NCBI GenBank assembly: GCA_002733415.1
Contig: NVVR01000008.1
Span: 1 to 64,000, forward strand
From: Kordia sp.
GTDB taxonomy: Bacteria > Bacteroidota > Bacteroidia > Flavobacteriales > Flavobacteriaceae
Length of the DNA stretch: 64,000 bases
Direction of reading: 5' to 3'
Within the stretch, counting starts at the first letter, position 1. Every line of letters starts with the position of its first letter. Of the stretch, positions 25,241 through 33,723 are shown in pieces. The translations under genes and the position numbers were made by a program. The notes beneath the pieces are model-generated. The model saw only the letters and a list, made by a program, of their open reading frames with translations. It made no database searches and was not told the origin of the DNA.

Positions 25241-26458
25241 ATGGCATCAGTACAACCGTTTAAAGCGGTAAGACCCACAAGAGATAAAGCTAATTTGGTC
25301 GTTTCACGTTCCTATCATATCTACGATAAAGAAGGTTTAGAATTTCGATTAAAGAATAACCCGTATTCTTTTTTACAAATTTTAAATCCAGGGTATAAGT
25401 TTGCTCAAGAAATTACTACAAAAAAGGAATTTAACTTGGTTCGTAATAGATACCTAGAATTTAAAGACGAACAATTTTTCGTACAAGATGAAACTCCTAA
25501 GTTTTACTTATATAAAATGGTGACTCGTACCGATACTTTTATAGGTATTATTGGAGCTACTTCAGTGGAAGATTATGAGAATAATGTGATTAAAATTCAT
25601 GAAAAAACCTTAGAAAAACGCGAACAACTTTTTAAAGAATATATTGACACTGTTGGCTTTAATGCAGAACCTGTCCTACTTACTTATCCTAAAAACGAAA
25701 CATTAGATGATTTATTTAATGTTATTATGGAGGATCGTCCTGAATATGAATTTTCTACTACGGACAGAATATCACATTTTTTGTGGTTAATAGATGACGC
25801 TATACAAATAGCAACTATTCAATCAGAATTTAAAAATATTGACAGTTTGTATATTGCTGACGGACATCATAGAAGTGCCTCTTCTGCCCTATTAGCAAAA
25901 GATTACACCACCGAAAACGCTACTCAGAAATATTTTATGAGCTGTTTGATTCCTGAAACAGATTTAAAAATTTACGAATTTTACAGACTTATAAAAGATT
26001 TAAACGGACTCTCTAAAAAAGAGTTTTTAATTCAATTAGATACTGTATTTACTATAGAAAATTGTGGTTTACAGCCACAACAACTTATTAATCAACATCA
26101 TTTTAGCATGTACTTAGATGGAGAGTTTTACACCTTACATTTACGTTCACCATTTCTAAAATTTGAAAACACGTTAGAAGCTTTGGACACACAAATACTA
26201 TACAAATTAGTATTGAACCCTATATTAGGTGTTACCGATTTGCGTAACGAAAAACGATTGGATTATTTCCCAGGCACTAAAGATTTAGTGGAGTTAAAAC
26301 AACAAATTGATTCTAACAAATTTCAAGTAGCCTTTGGAATGCTGCCTATTAATGTAGGTCAGATGAAACAAATAGCCGATGAAGGGTTAACAATGCCCCC
26401 AAAGAGCACTTATATTGAACCTAAGTTAAGAAGCGGGTTAACTATTTATGAGTTTTAA
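25241..26458 (+). CDS. DUF1015 family protein
   Basis: A 405-residue cytoplasmic protein of the DUF1015 family. The opening PFKAVRPTRDKANLV and the central ADGHHRSASS motif are diagnostic. The family has no established biochemical function; the conserved DGHHR suggests metal or nucleotide chemistry. The C-terminus also fits, with AFGMLPINVGQMKQIADEG and MPPKSTYIEPKLRSGL. The gene follows hbd by 127 bases and precedes a LysE exporter gene by 13. Confidence 0.85.
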   Translation: MASVQPFKAVRPTRDKANLVVSRSYHIYDKEGLEFRLKNNPYSFLQILNPGYKFAQEITTKKEFNLVRNRYLEFKDEQFFVQDETPKFYLYKMVTRTDTFIGIIGATSVEDYENNVIKIHEKTLEKREQLFKEYIDTVGFNAEPVLLTYPKNETLDDLFNVIMEDRPEYEFSTTDRISHFLWLIDDAIQIATIQSEFKNIDSLYIADGHHRSASSALLAKDYTTENATQKYFMSCLIPETDLKIYEFYRLIKDLNGLSKKEFLIQLDTVFTIENCGLQPQQLINQHHFSMYLDGEFYTLHLRSPFLKFENTLEALDTQILYKLVLNPILGVTDLRNEKRLDYFPGTKDLVELKQQIDSNKFQVAFGMLPINVGQMKQIADEGLTMPPKSTYIEPKLRSGLTIYEF

Positions 26459-26471
26459 AAACAACTACTAA

Positions 26472-27107
26472 ATGAACGGAATTGAAAACTATATTGGTTT
26501 TATAATTGCAGCTATTGTAATGAATCTTACACCGGGAGCTGATACCATATACATTATAACACGAAGTGTGGCACAAGGTAGAAAAGCGGGAGTTTATTCA
26601 GTTTTAGGCATAGGGACTGGTGCACTTGTACATATTGCCCTTGCTGCTTTTGGTTTATCTGTAATCTTAATGAAATCAATTCTTTTATTTACTATTATAA
26701 AATGGGCAGGGGCAGCTTACCTGATCTATTTAGGGATTAAAATATTTCTCGACAAAGCTGATTTATTCAATAACGAAGATAATTCATTTGAAAAAGTAAA
26801 CTTATTAAAAATTTATCGTCAAGGTTTTTTTACAAATTTACTCAACCCTAAAGTTGCTATTTTCTTTATATCATTATTACCCCAATTTATAGCGCTTGAA
26901 TATGTAAACAACGCCACTCCATTCTTAATCCTTGGTGGAACCTTTTTACTTACCGGGACAATATGGTGTCTATTTTTAGCTTATTCTGCTTCATACATGA
27001 CAAAAACATTGAGGAACAATCCTAAAATCGGAAAAATAATGCAGAAAATTAGCGGATTCGTTTTTGTTAGTTTAGGATTGCAATTGTTAATAAACAATCC
27101 TCGATAA
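26472..27107 (+). CDS. LysE/RhtB-family amino-acid exporter
   Basis: A 211-residue inner-membrane protein with six predicted membrane segments. The N-terminal NLTPGADTIYI motif, the GRKAGVYSVLGIGTGALVH loop and the GAAYLIYLGIK helix are typical of LysE/RhtB exporters. FFTNLLNPKVAIFF in the middle is also a family signature. It starts 13 bases after DUF1015 and may be co-transcribed. The exported amino acid cannot be predicted. Confidence 0.88.
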   Translation: MNGIENYIGFIIAAIVMNLTPGADTIYIITRSVAQGRKAGVYSVLGIGTGALVHIALAAFGLSVILMKSILLFTIIKWAGAAYLIYLGIKIFLDKADLFNNEDNSFEKVNLLKIYRQGFFTNLLNPKVAIFFISLLPQFIALEYVNNATPFLILGGTFLLTGTIWCLFLAYSASYMTKTLRNNPKIGKIMQKISGFVFVSLGLQLLINNPR

Positions 27108-27164
27108 AAGTACACAAAGCATAAATTAATAATAACAATTTTCTCCCAAGGAAAACATCGAAAA

Positions 27165-27184
27165 ATTAAACCCCCTGGTGGGAT
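27165..27184 (+). repeat. Second copy of the 20-base leader element
   Basis: ATTAAACCCCCTGGTGGGAT matches 18 of 20 bases with 10499-10518. It lies 12 bases before the yggS ATG, while the first copy lies 10 bases before the TetM-like ATG. The sequence further upstream (CTCCCAAGGA at 27144) resembles an intergenic repeat also present near 32930. Confidence 0.45.
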
Positions 27185-27196
27185 AAAAGATAAATA

Positions 27197-27868
27197 ATGT
27201 CCATAAAACAACAGCTACACCTCATAAAAAACAACATACCTGAACACGTTACGCTTGTTGCTGTTTCAAAAACGAAACCATTAGCAGCTTTACAGGAAGC
27301 CTATGATGCTGGTCAACGAATTTTTGGAGAAAACAAAATTCAAGAAATGACTGAGAAATGGGAAGTACTACCAAAGGATATTCAATGGCATATGATTGGT
27401 AACCTACAACGCAATAAAGTAAAATATATGGCTGAATACGTCAGCTTAATACATGGTGTTGATAGTTTAAAATTATTGCAAGAGATTAACAAACAAGCAA
27501 AAAAACACAGCCGAATCATTAATTGTTTACTCCAAGTAAAAATTGCTAAAGAGGACACCAAAGCAGGCATGTCTGCTGAAGAAGCAAAAGTTATACTCGA
27601 TTCTGGAGATTTTACGAACTTAAATAACATAAAAATAGTTGGACTTATGGGAATGGCTACTTTTACAGAAAATAAAGAACAAATAGCTACAGAGTTTCAA
27701 TCTTTAAAACATTTTTTTAATAACTTAAAGCAACTGAATACTGATAACTGCTCATTGACTACTGTTTCAATGGGAATGAGTGGAGATTACGAATTGGCAA
27801 TTGAGTCAGGAAGTACTATGATTAGAGTAGGAAGTAGTATATTTGGAAGTAGAAATTATAAGAATTAA
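27197..27868 (+). CDS. YggS-family pyridoxal-phosphate homeostasis protein
   Basis: A 223-residue PLP-binding protein of the YggS/PLPBP family, which maintains free pyridoxal phosphate and amino-acid balance and has no known catalytic activity. AVSKTKP near residue 22 holds the PLP Lys, and FGENKIQE, WHMIGNLQRNKVKY and SMGMSGDYELAIESG are conserved. The length is normal. It sits 89 bases after the LysE gene, behind the 20-base repeat element. Confidence 0.92.
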   Translation: MSIKQQLHLIKNNIPEHVTLVAVSKTKPLAALQEAYDAGQRIFGENKIQEMTEKWEVLPKDIQWHMIGNLQRNKVKYMAEYVSLIHGVDSLKLLQEINKQAKKHSRIINCLLQVKIAKEDTKAGMSAEEAKVILDSGDFTNLNNIKIVGLMGMATFTENKEQIATEFQSLKHFFNNLKQLNTDNCSLTTVSMGMSGDYELAIESGSTMIRVGSSIFGSRNYKN

Positions 27869-27978
27869 GAAAATTGAGGTTTTGAAATATCTCACACAAA
27901 CTTTTAACGTTAAATTTCAACAATAACAAAGTCTAATCTATTTTCTTTATTCTCAAACTAATAACTAATAATAAGTAC

Positions 27979-29379
27979 TTGTACGCAATAGTAGACATAG
28001 AAACCACCGGAGGTAAATTCAATCAAGAAGGAATTACCGAAATTGCTATATATAAATATGACGGTCATGAAATTGTTGATCAGTTTATATCTTTAGTAAA
28101 TCCAGAAAAAGAAATTCAACCCTTTGTTGTTAACCTAACTGGTATTAATAATAAAATGTTACGCAATGCTCCTAAATTTCACGAGGTTGCAAAACGCATA
28201 GTAGAAATAACTCAAGATTGTATTCTTGTTGCTCACAACACTTCTTTTGATTATAGAATTCTACGCACTGAATTCAGACGATTAGGATATGATTTTACAC
28301 GCAAAACACTTTGCACTGTTGAACTTAGTAAAAAACTAATCCCAGGACAGAAAAAATATAAATTAGGTACTTTAGTAAAAGCCCTAGGAATACCGATGAC
28401 TGACAGGCATAGAGCTTCTGGTGATGCTTTAGCTACAGTGCATTTGTTTAAATTATTATTAGACAAAGACACTGAAAAGACAATTGTAAACGCAAGTATT
28501 AAGGAGTTGACAGAGAAGAAAACTCCTGCGAAATTAGCGCATATTATTGAAGATTTACCTTCAAAAACTGGAGTATACTATATACATGAAGCTGACGGAA
28601 CAATTATTTATATTGGCAAAAGCAAGAATATTAAAAAAAGAGTTAATCAGCATTTTTTAGGAACTAGCAAAAAAGCTAAAAACATTCAACGTTTAGTAAG
28701 TGCTGTTACGTATGAAGAAACAGGAAATGAATTAATTGCATTATTAAAAGAATGTCAGGAAATAAAAGCTAATCAACCCATATATAATCGTTCAAAAAGA
28801 AAAACTAGTTTTCAATTTGGCTTATATCAAAAGAAAAATAGTAAAGGCTATATCGGCTTGACTTTTGACAAAATTGATCTTAGAAAAAAAGCCCTCACCT
28901 CTTTTTCTTCAGCTAATGAAGCTAAAAAATTCTTACTTAAAATAACTGACAAATATGAATTATGTCAGGCTATTAACAACTTATCTATAACAAACGGGAC
29001 TTGTTTTCCATACAAAACAGAGGCCTGTAAAGGCGCCTGTTGTAATGAAGAGCCACAAGCTGAATACAACAAACGTGTAGCTTCATTTATTGAAGAGTAT
29101 TCCTATAAAAACGCCAATAAAATTATTATTGACAACGGTAGAACTCATAACGAACGCAGTGCTATTTTAATTGAAAATGGCGAATATAAAGGCTATGGTT
29201 TTTATCAATTAAATCATCAAATTAACAATATAGAAATCTTACGTGACATCATTACCCCAATGGAGGACAACAGCGATACGCAGCATTTGATTCAAAGTTT
29301 TCTGAGAACTAAAAAAGTAAAAAAAATAATTCCATTGCCCATAAAAAAAATAAACGACAGTACCATTGCAAAACAATAA
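27979..29379 (+). CDS. DnaQ-type exonuclease fused to a GIY-YIG nuclease domain
   Basis: A 466-residue two-nuclease fusion that starts at a TTG (27979). Residues 1-165 are a DEDDh 3'-5' exonuclease (DIETTGG, HNTSFDYR, HRASGDA). Residues about 190-280 are a GIY-YIG domain like the UvrC N-terminus (TGVYYIHEADG, IIYIGKSKNIKKR, ALLKECQEIKANQPIYN). A cysteine cluster follows (C.FPYKTEACKGACC). The architecture resembles UvrC/Cho-type incision nucleases joined to a proofreading-type exonuclease, pointing to DNA repair. The next gene overlaps by 14 bases. Confidence 0.87.
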   Translation: MYAIVDIETTGGKFNQEGITEIAIYKYDGHEIVDQFISLVNPEKEIQPFVVNLTGINNKMLRNAPKFHEVAKRIVEITQDCILVAHNTSFDYRILRTEFRRLGYDFTRKTLCTVELSKKLIPGQKKYKLGTLVKALGIPMTDRHRASGDALATVHLFKLLLDKDTEKTIVNASIKELTEKKTPAKLAHIIEDLPSKTGVYYIHEADGTIIYIGKSKNIKKRVNQHFLGTSKKAKNIQRLVSAVTYEETGNELIALLKECQEIKANQPIYNRSKRKTSFQFGLYQKKNSKGYIGLTFDKIDLRKKALTSFSSANEAKKFLLKITDKYELCQAINNLSITNGTCFPYKTEACKGACCNEEPQAEYNKRVASFIEEYSYKNANKIIIDNGRTHNERSAILIENGEYKGYGFYQLNHQINNIEILRDIITPMEDNSDTQHLIQSFLRTKKVKKIIPLPIKKINDSTIAKQ

Positions 29380-30196
29380 AGAACATAGTACCTGGAAAAG
29401 AAAACTTCATGAAATAATTTATGAAGCAGATACTCCTGCTGGTAAATGGTTTGATATCATCCTACTATTCTTAATTTTAACAAGTATAGCAGTTGTTATG
29501 CTAGAAAGTATTGAAGAAATTGGTAATAATTATACTTATGAATTAAATCTAGTAGAATGGATTATTACGATACTATTCACTTTAGAATATATTGCTCGAA
29601 TTGTAGTTATTAAAAAACCGAAGGAATACATCTTCAGTTTTTATGGAATTATCGATTTCTTTTCTACCATACCAAAATACTTATCCTTAATATTTGTAGA
29701 GGCTACCGGAGGGCTAGTTGCCTTAAGAGCTTTACGCTTATTGCGGGTATTTAGGATTTTAAAACTAGCACGTTTTATTGGAGAAGGGAATGAATTAATG
29801 AGTGCATTAAAAGCAAGCAAAGCAAAGATATCGGTGTTTTTACTAGCTATTTTTATGCTTTGCATTATACTTGGCACACTAATGTACATGGTAGAAGAAG
29901 GTTCTGGTGGAGGGTTTACAAGTATTCCTCATAGTGTATATTGGGCTATTGTAACCCTAACAACTGTAGGTTATGGTGACATTGCTCCAGTGACTCCTTT
30001 AGGACAATTTATAGCCTCTATCATTATGATTTTAGGCTACGCCGTAATTGCGGTACCAACCGGAATTGTTTCTTCTGAAATGACAAAAAACGATAAAAAA
30101 ATACATCTTAACACACAAAGTTGTACTCATTGTACAGCTAATAACCATCGAGATGATGCTGATTTTTGTTATGAATGTGGTAATAAAATAAATTAA
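29366..30196 (+). CDS. Voltage-gated-type potassium channel with a C-terminal zinc ribbon
   Basis: A 276-residue six-helix channel. The S4-like helix (LRALRLLRVFRILKLARF) carries regularly spaced Arg residues and the pore loop holds the K+ filter TTVGYGD. The C-terminus has four cysteines in CTHC and CYEC, which fits a zinc ribbon of unknown role. The start is a TTG at 29366, inside the end of the exonuclease gene (14-base overlap); no ATG lies nearby. It probably conducts potassium across the inner membrane. Confidence 0.88.
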   Translation: MQNNKEHSTWKRKLHEIIYEADTPAGKWFDIILLFLILTSIAVVMLESIEEIGNNYTYELNLVEWIITILFTLEYIARIVVIKKPKEYIFSFYGIIDFFSTIPKYLSLIFVEATGGLVALRALRLLRVFRILKLARFIGEGNELMSALKASKAKISVFLLAIFMLCIILGTLMYMVEEGSGGGFTSIPHSVYWAIVTLTTVGYGDIAPVTPLGQFIASIIMILGYAVIAVPTGIVSSEMTKNDKKIHLNTQSCTHCTANNHRDDADFCYECGNKIN

Positions 30197-30208
30197 TAAC
30201 TGTTGTTC

Positions 30209-30889
30209 CTACTTAAGATTCAACATCTCAATTTTATTTCCAATTGTTACCAATTTCATTTCTTTTTCTAACTCGTCAAAATCTTTCTTCAACACTCTTT
30301 TTACTAGCTCTCCTTTGTCCAGCATGTATATCTCATCACAAGTATCCGATAATGTTGAAAAAATATGTGATGACATAATCACAGTTTTGCCCAATTCTTT
30401 AAGTTTATGAATAATTTCTGTAACAATAATATTACTCTGAATATCCACCCCATTAAAAGGTTCGTCAAAAATATAACAATCATTTTCTTGTAAAAGCACA
30501 GCCAATAAACCTAATTTTTTTTTCATTCCAGTGGAGTAACTGGATGCATACTCATTTAACGGCAAATCAAATATGTTCTTCTCTTCAATATTAGCTAGTT
30601 TTACCCCTCTAGCATTTGATAATAACTGAATATATTCCTTACCAGTGATTTTAGAAAAGAAATATGGTTCGGTAAACAAAAGACCTAAACTGTTTTTTAG
30701 CTTTTCTATATCTGAAGAAATTTCCCCTTTATGTTTTTCCAAACCAGCAATACACCTAAAAAGAGTAGTTTTTCCTGAGCCGTTTTCTCCTACAACACCA
30801 TATATTTTTCCTTTCTCAAAAGAAATATTGATATCTTTAAGAACCTCCTTTTTCCCATAGTATTTATATAAGTTTTCAATTTTAATCAT
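30209..30889 (-). CDS. ABC transporter ATP-binding protein
   Basis: A 226-residue ATPase with Walker A GENGSGKTT (about 34-42), a signature region YSTGMKKKL in place of the canonical LSGGQ (normal in ABC-2 exporters), Walker B YIFDEPF and an H-loop in SSHIFS. It overlaps the upstream permease gene by eight bases, so the two form one exporter. It converges on the K+ channel gene with only 12 bases between them. The substrate is unknown. Confidence 0.87.
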   Translation of the reverse strand: MIKIENLYKYYGKKEVLKDINISFEKGKIYGVVGENGSGKTTLFRCIAGLEKHKGEISSDIEKLKNSLGLLFTEPYFFSKITGKEYIQLLSNARGVKLANIEEKNIFDLPLNEYASSYSTGMKKKLGLLAVLLQENDCYIFDEPFNGVDIQSNIIVTEIIHKLKELGKTVIMSSHIFSTLSDTCDEIYMLDKGELVKRVLKKDFDELEKEMKLVTIGNKIEMLNLK

Positions 30890-31799
30890 GCAAAATATTT
30901 TTAAGGCGCTTAATGGATTCTAAATAAAAATAAGGTATTATCCCTATAAATATTGGAGGAACTAATACCCCTAATGCTATTAATACTCCTTGTGATAAAT
31001 TCATTTTATTAGGATAAGCTGAGTACTTAGCTAAAATGATTGTTACAAGAAAACAAATACTAATCAATAAAAAAGATAAAATCAATTCTAATTCCTTATA
31101 AAATGACACTCCTAAAGCAAAAACTACTGGAGCACTTAATAATACTGAATAATAAACTCCGGTTTTTATTTTTCGAATTAAAAAATCCTTTGCAGAAAGC
31201 TTATAGGACCAAACATAATATTCATTTTCTACATATGAATAATATGATAACATAACTGCATAAATTAACAATATTGAAAAGAGGCCCAAATTAAAATTTC
31301 CTACAATAATTGATTCATAAGCAACATAATAGGCTATTGGAAAAATATAAAATGTTTTTCGAAAACCGACAGAAAATTCAAATGGGTATTTACTGAAAGG
31401 TGTTGGAATAGTATAATTAAAGGCTCTATTAAATTTCACTAAAGTCATTAATATGGCCAGAATTATTATAACAGGAATAAACAGAAGTATTCCTTTGTAA
31501 AGAAAATAAGCTACAAAAGGAAAAATAACGATACAGTTTTCAATTATCCTTAGTTTATTATACTCTTTAAAATATGACTTCAAAAAATCATTCCTTCCTC
31601 TATTACTTAATTTAGAAACTGAAAACAAACCTAACAAAAGGTATAGGTATTTAGCTAAGACTGTAGTTTTTGAAAACAAGTATTCTGATGCCCATATAAA
31701 ACCAAATAGTAACAAAATATAACCAATTACGATAGGTATACCAAATTTCACAAACTTCCTATTTGTCATTTTATACTGTAAAAGAAAATATTCTTTCAT
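30882..31799 (-). CDS. ABC-2-type permease
   Basis: A 305-residue membrane protein with about seven hydrophobic segments (for example IPIVIGYILLLFGFIWA and FVTIILAK-like C-terminal helices). It is cotranscribed with the ATPase gene, which it overlaps by eight bases, and it is probably the transmembrane half of that exporter. The family is poorly conserved at the sequence level, so the call rests on topology and pairing. It is transcribed divergently from miaA. Confidence 0.7.
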   Translation of the reverse strand: MKEYFLLQYKMTNRKFVKFGIPIVIGYILLLFGFIWASEYLFSKTTVLAKYLYLLLGLFSVSKLSNRGRNDFLKSYFKEYNKLRIIENCIVIFPFVAYFLYKGILLFIPVIIILAILMTLVKFNRAFNYTIPTPFSKYPFEFSVGFRKTFYIFPIAYYVAYESIIVGNFNLGLFSILLIYAVMLSYYSYVENEYYVWSYKLSAKDFLIRKIKTGVYYSVLLSAPVVFALGVSFYKELELILSFLLISICFLVTIILAKYSAYPNKMNLSQGVLIALGVLVPPIFIGIIPYFYLESIKRLKNILHD

Positions 31800-31822
31800 A
31801 AATAATCAATCTACTTTTTAAC

Positions 31823-31830
31823 CAAAAATA
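31823..31830 (-). promoter_or_regulatory. Probable -7 box of the ABC exporter genes
   Basis: The minus strand reads TATTTTTG, a full TAnnTTTG match, 23 bases upstream of the ATG at 31799. Confidence 0.4.
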
Positions 31831-31888
31831 CACTAAAAACATATTATTTAGTCTTACTTTAACTAATCTTTATATAGCTTCTAAAATT

Positions 31889-31933
31889 ACTTTAGCAAGT
31901 AAATTATTTGTTAAATAATTTACTTGCTAAAGT
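31889..31933. repeat. 21-bp perfect inverted repeat between divergent genes
   Basis: Arms of 21 bases (31889-31909 and 31913-31933) pair perfectly around a GTT loop; the outer part is ACTTTAGCAAGTAAATTATTT. It lies in the 203-base gap between the divergent ABC exporter genes and miaA, about 44 bases before the miaA -7 box. No long T-run follows either arm, so it is not a standard terminator of a known gene. Options are an operator, the terminator of a small RNA, or a mobile-element remnant. Confidence 0.6.
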
Positions 31934-31976
31934 CTATCAAAAACAGTTCCCAATAGCTATCCCCACAAATCTTTTA

Positions 31977-31984
31977 TATCTTTG
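31977..31984 (+). promoter_or_regulatory. Probable -7 box of miaA
   Basis: TATCTTTG fits TAnnTTTG and is 18 bases upstream of the TTG start at 32003. No clear -33 element was seen. Confidence 0.45.
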
Positions 31985-32002
31985 ATTTTTAAAACTTAAC
32001 TA

Positions 32003-32911
32003 TTGAAAAACAAGTACCTCATTAGTATTGTAGGACCCACAGCTATTGGTAAAACCGCATTAAGCATAAAACTTGCTCAATATTACAATACTGAGATTAT
32101 TTCATGCGACTCTCGTCAGTTTTTTAAAGAAATGACAATCGGGACAGCTGTTCCTGAACCAGAAGAACAAGCAGCAGCTCCACATCATTTCATTCAAAAT
32201 AAATCTATTTTAGAAGAATATAATGTAGGTGCGTTTGAGTTAGAAGCCATTTCAAAATTGGAGGAACTTTATAAAGAACATGATGTTGTTATTATGGTTG
32301 GTGGTTCTGGCTTATACGTAAATGCTGTAATTAATGGTTTAGATGATTTTCCTAAAGTAGATCCAGCAATTCGAGAAGAACTTACACAACGATTAGAATT
32401 AGAAGGAATTGAGTCTTTACAAAATCAATTGAAAGTACTAGACCCGATTACTTATGAAAAAATAGCGCTTGATAATCCGCAACGCCTATCAAGAGCACTA
32501 GAGATATGTATCGGCTCAGGTAAACCATATTCTTCATTTTTAAATGTAAAAAAAAATAGCAGAATTTTTAAAACTATTTCAATAGGGGTAACAGCAAATA
32601 GGGAATTGATGTACGAAAGAATCAACAACAGAGTTGATATTATGATGGGAAACGGCCTACTAGAAGAAGTGAAAACCCTTTACCTTCATAAAGGATTAAA
32701 TGCATTAAATACTGTTGGGTATAAAGAATTATTCAACTATTTAGACCAAGAATGGGAGCTTGATTTTGCAGTGTCTGAAATTAAAAAGAATACTAGGCGA
32801 TTTGCAAAACGACAAGTTACCTGGTTTAAAAGGAACAAAGAAACGACTTGGTTTGATTTTCAGTACAAATTAGATGATGTCACCAGTTATTTGCAACAAC
32901 TCATAAAATAA
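32003..32911 (+). CDS. miaA: tRNA dimethylallyltransferase
   Basis: A 302-residue enzyme that transfers a dimethylallyl group to N6 of A37 in tRNAs reading UNN codons. The P-loop GPTAIGKTA (residues 11-19), SCDSRQFF, HHFI and the C-terminal RRFAKRQVTWFKRN stretch are diagnostic. The start is a TTG at 32003, behind a -7 box at 31977; no in-frame ATG precedes the conserved core. It is a single gene ending before a 44-bp perfect palindromic terminator. Confidence 0.94.
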   Translation: MKNKYLISIVGPTAIGKTALSIKLAQYYNTEIISCDSRQFFKEMTIGTAVPEPEEQAAAPHHFIQNKSILEEYNVGAFELEAISKLEELYKEHDVVIMVGGSGLYVNAVINGLDDFPKVDPAIREELTQRLELEGIESLQNQLKVLDPITYEKIALDNPQRLSRALEICIGSGKPYSSFLNVKKNSRIFKTISIGVTANRELMYERINNRVDIMMGNGLLEEVKTLYLHKGLNALNTVGYKELFNYLDQEWELDFAVSEIKKNTRRFAKRQVTWFKRNKETTWFDFQYKLDDVTSYLQQLIK

Positions 32912-32956
32912 ACCCCTCTCCTTAATCCTCTCCCAAGGAGAGCATACACAAGATTT

Positions 32957-33000
32957 TTAACTAAAAAACCTTCAATTTAAATTGAAGGTTTTTTAGTTAA
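32957..33000. terminator. 44-bp perfect palindromic bidirectional terminator
   Basis: Two 22-base arms (32957-32978 and 32979-33000) are perfect reverse complements and carry T-runs on both strands. It separates miaA from the convergent response-regulator gene. A short CTCTCC/GGAGAG intergenic repeat (about 32912-32944) lies just before it. Confidence 0.88.
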
Positions 33001-33015
33001 AATGAATTCAAAAAA

Positions 33016-33720
33016 TTACTTATTCACTACAAGCCTAAAGCCTTCTCCGTGAATGTTTAAAATTTCTACATTTTCATCTTTCTTTAAGTACTTACGCAAC
33101 TTAGCAATGTATACATCCATAGAGCGGGAAGTAAAATAATTATCATCACGCCATATTTTAGTCAATGCTAATTCTCTTGACATTAAATCATTCTCATGTA
33201 ATGCTAACAAACGCAATAACTCATTTTCTTTCGGAGATAACTTTATAGGATCTTCCGTTCCAATAGTTAAAAAACGAAGTTTTGAATTTAAGTCAAATGC
33301 TCCTATTTTAAATTTAAAAGTTGCACTATCAGCTATAGAATCTTTAACCTTCCTTAGCATAATTGCTTTAATCTTCATCAATAAAACCTCTGAATCAAAA
33401 GGTTTGTTTAAGTAATCATCAGCGCCAACTTTATACCCGTTTAACACATCTTCTTTCATAGCTTTTGCTGTTAAAAAGATAATTGGAACTTCTTTGTTAC
33501 GCTCTCTAATCTCCTTCGCTAATGTAAACCCATCTTTATAAGGCATCATTACATCTAAAATACACAAATGGTAATTGTCCTTTTTAAATTTTTCAAACCC
33601 TTCCATTCCGTTTTTAGCCAAAGTGACATCGTAGTCATTAAGAGATAAATAATCTTTTAATACTGCTCCAAAATTTGGATCATCCTCAACCAATAAAATT
33701 TTCTTTTGTGCTTTTTCCAT
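33016..33720 (-). CDS. OmpR-family response regulator (RprY-like)
   Basis: A 234-residue regulator with a receiver domain (1-120: EDDPNF acidic pocket, phospho-acceptor Asp in LDVMMPYKDG, conserved Lys in LNKPF) and an OmpR-type winged-helix domain (about 130-232). It starts three bases after the sensor-kinase gene, its cognate partner. The combination, order and size match the RprX/RprY pair known from Porphyromonas and Bacteroides. The signal and target genes are not known here. Confidence 0.88.
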   Translation of the reverse strand: MEKAQKKILLVEDDPNFGAVLKDYLSLNDYDVTLAKNGMEGFEKFKKDNYHLCILDVMMPYKDGFTLAKEIRERNKEVPIIFLTAKAMKEDVLNGYKVGADDYLNKPFDSEVLLMKIKAIMLRKVKDSIADSATFKFKIGAFDLNSKLRFLTIGTEDPIKLSPKENELLRLLALHENDLMSRELALTKIWRDDNYFTSRSMDVYIAKLRKYLKKDENVEILNIHGEGFRLVVNK

Positions 33721-33723
33721 AAG

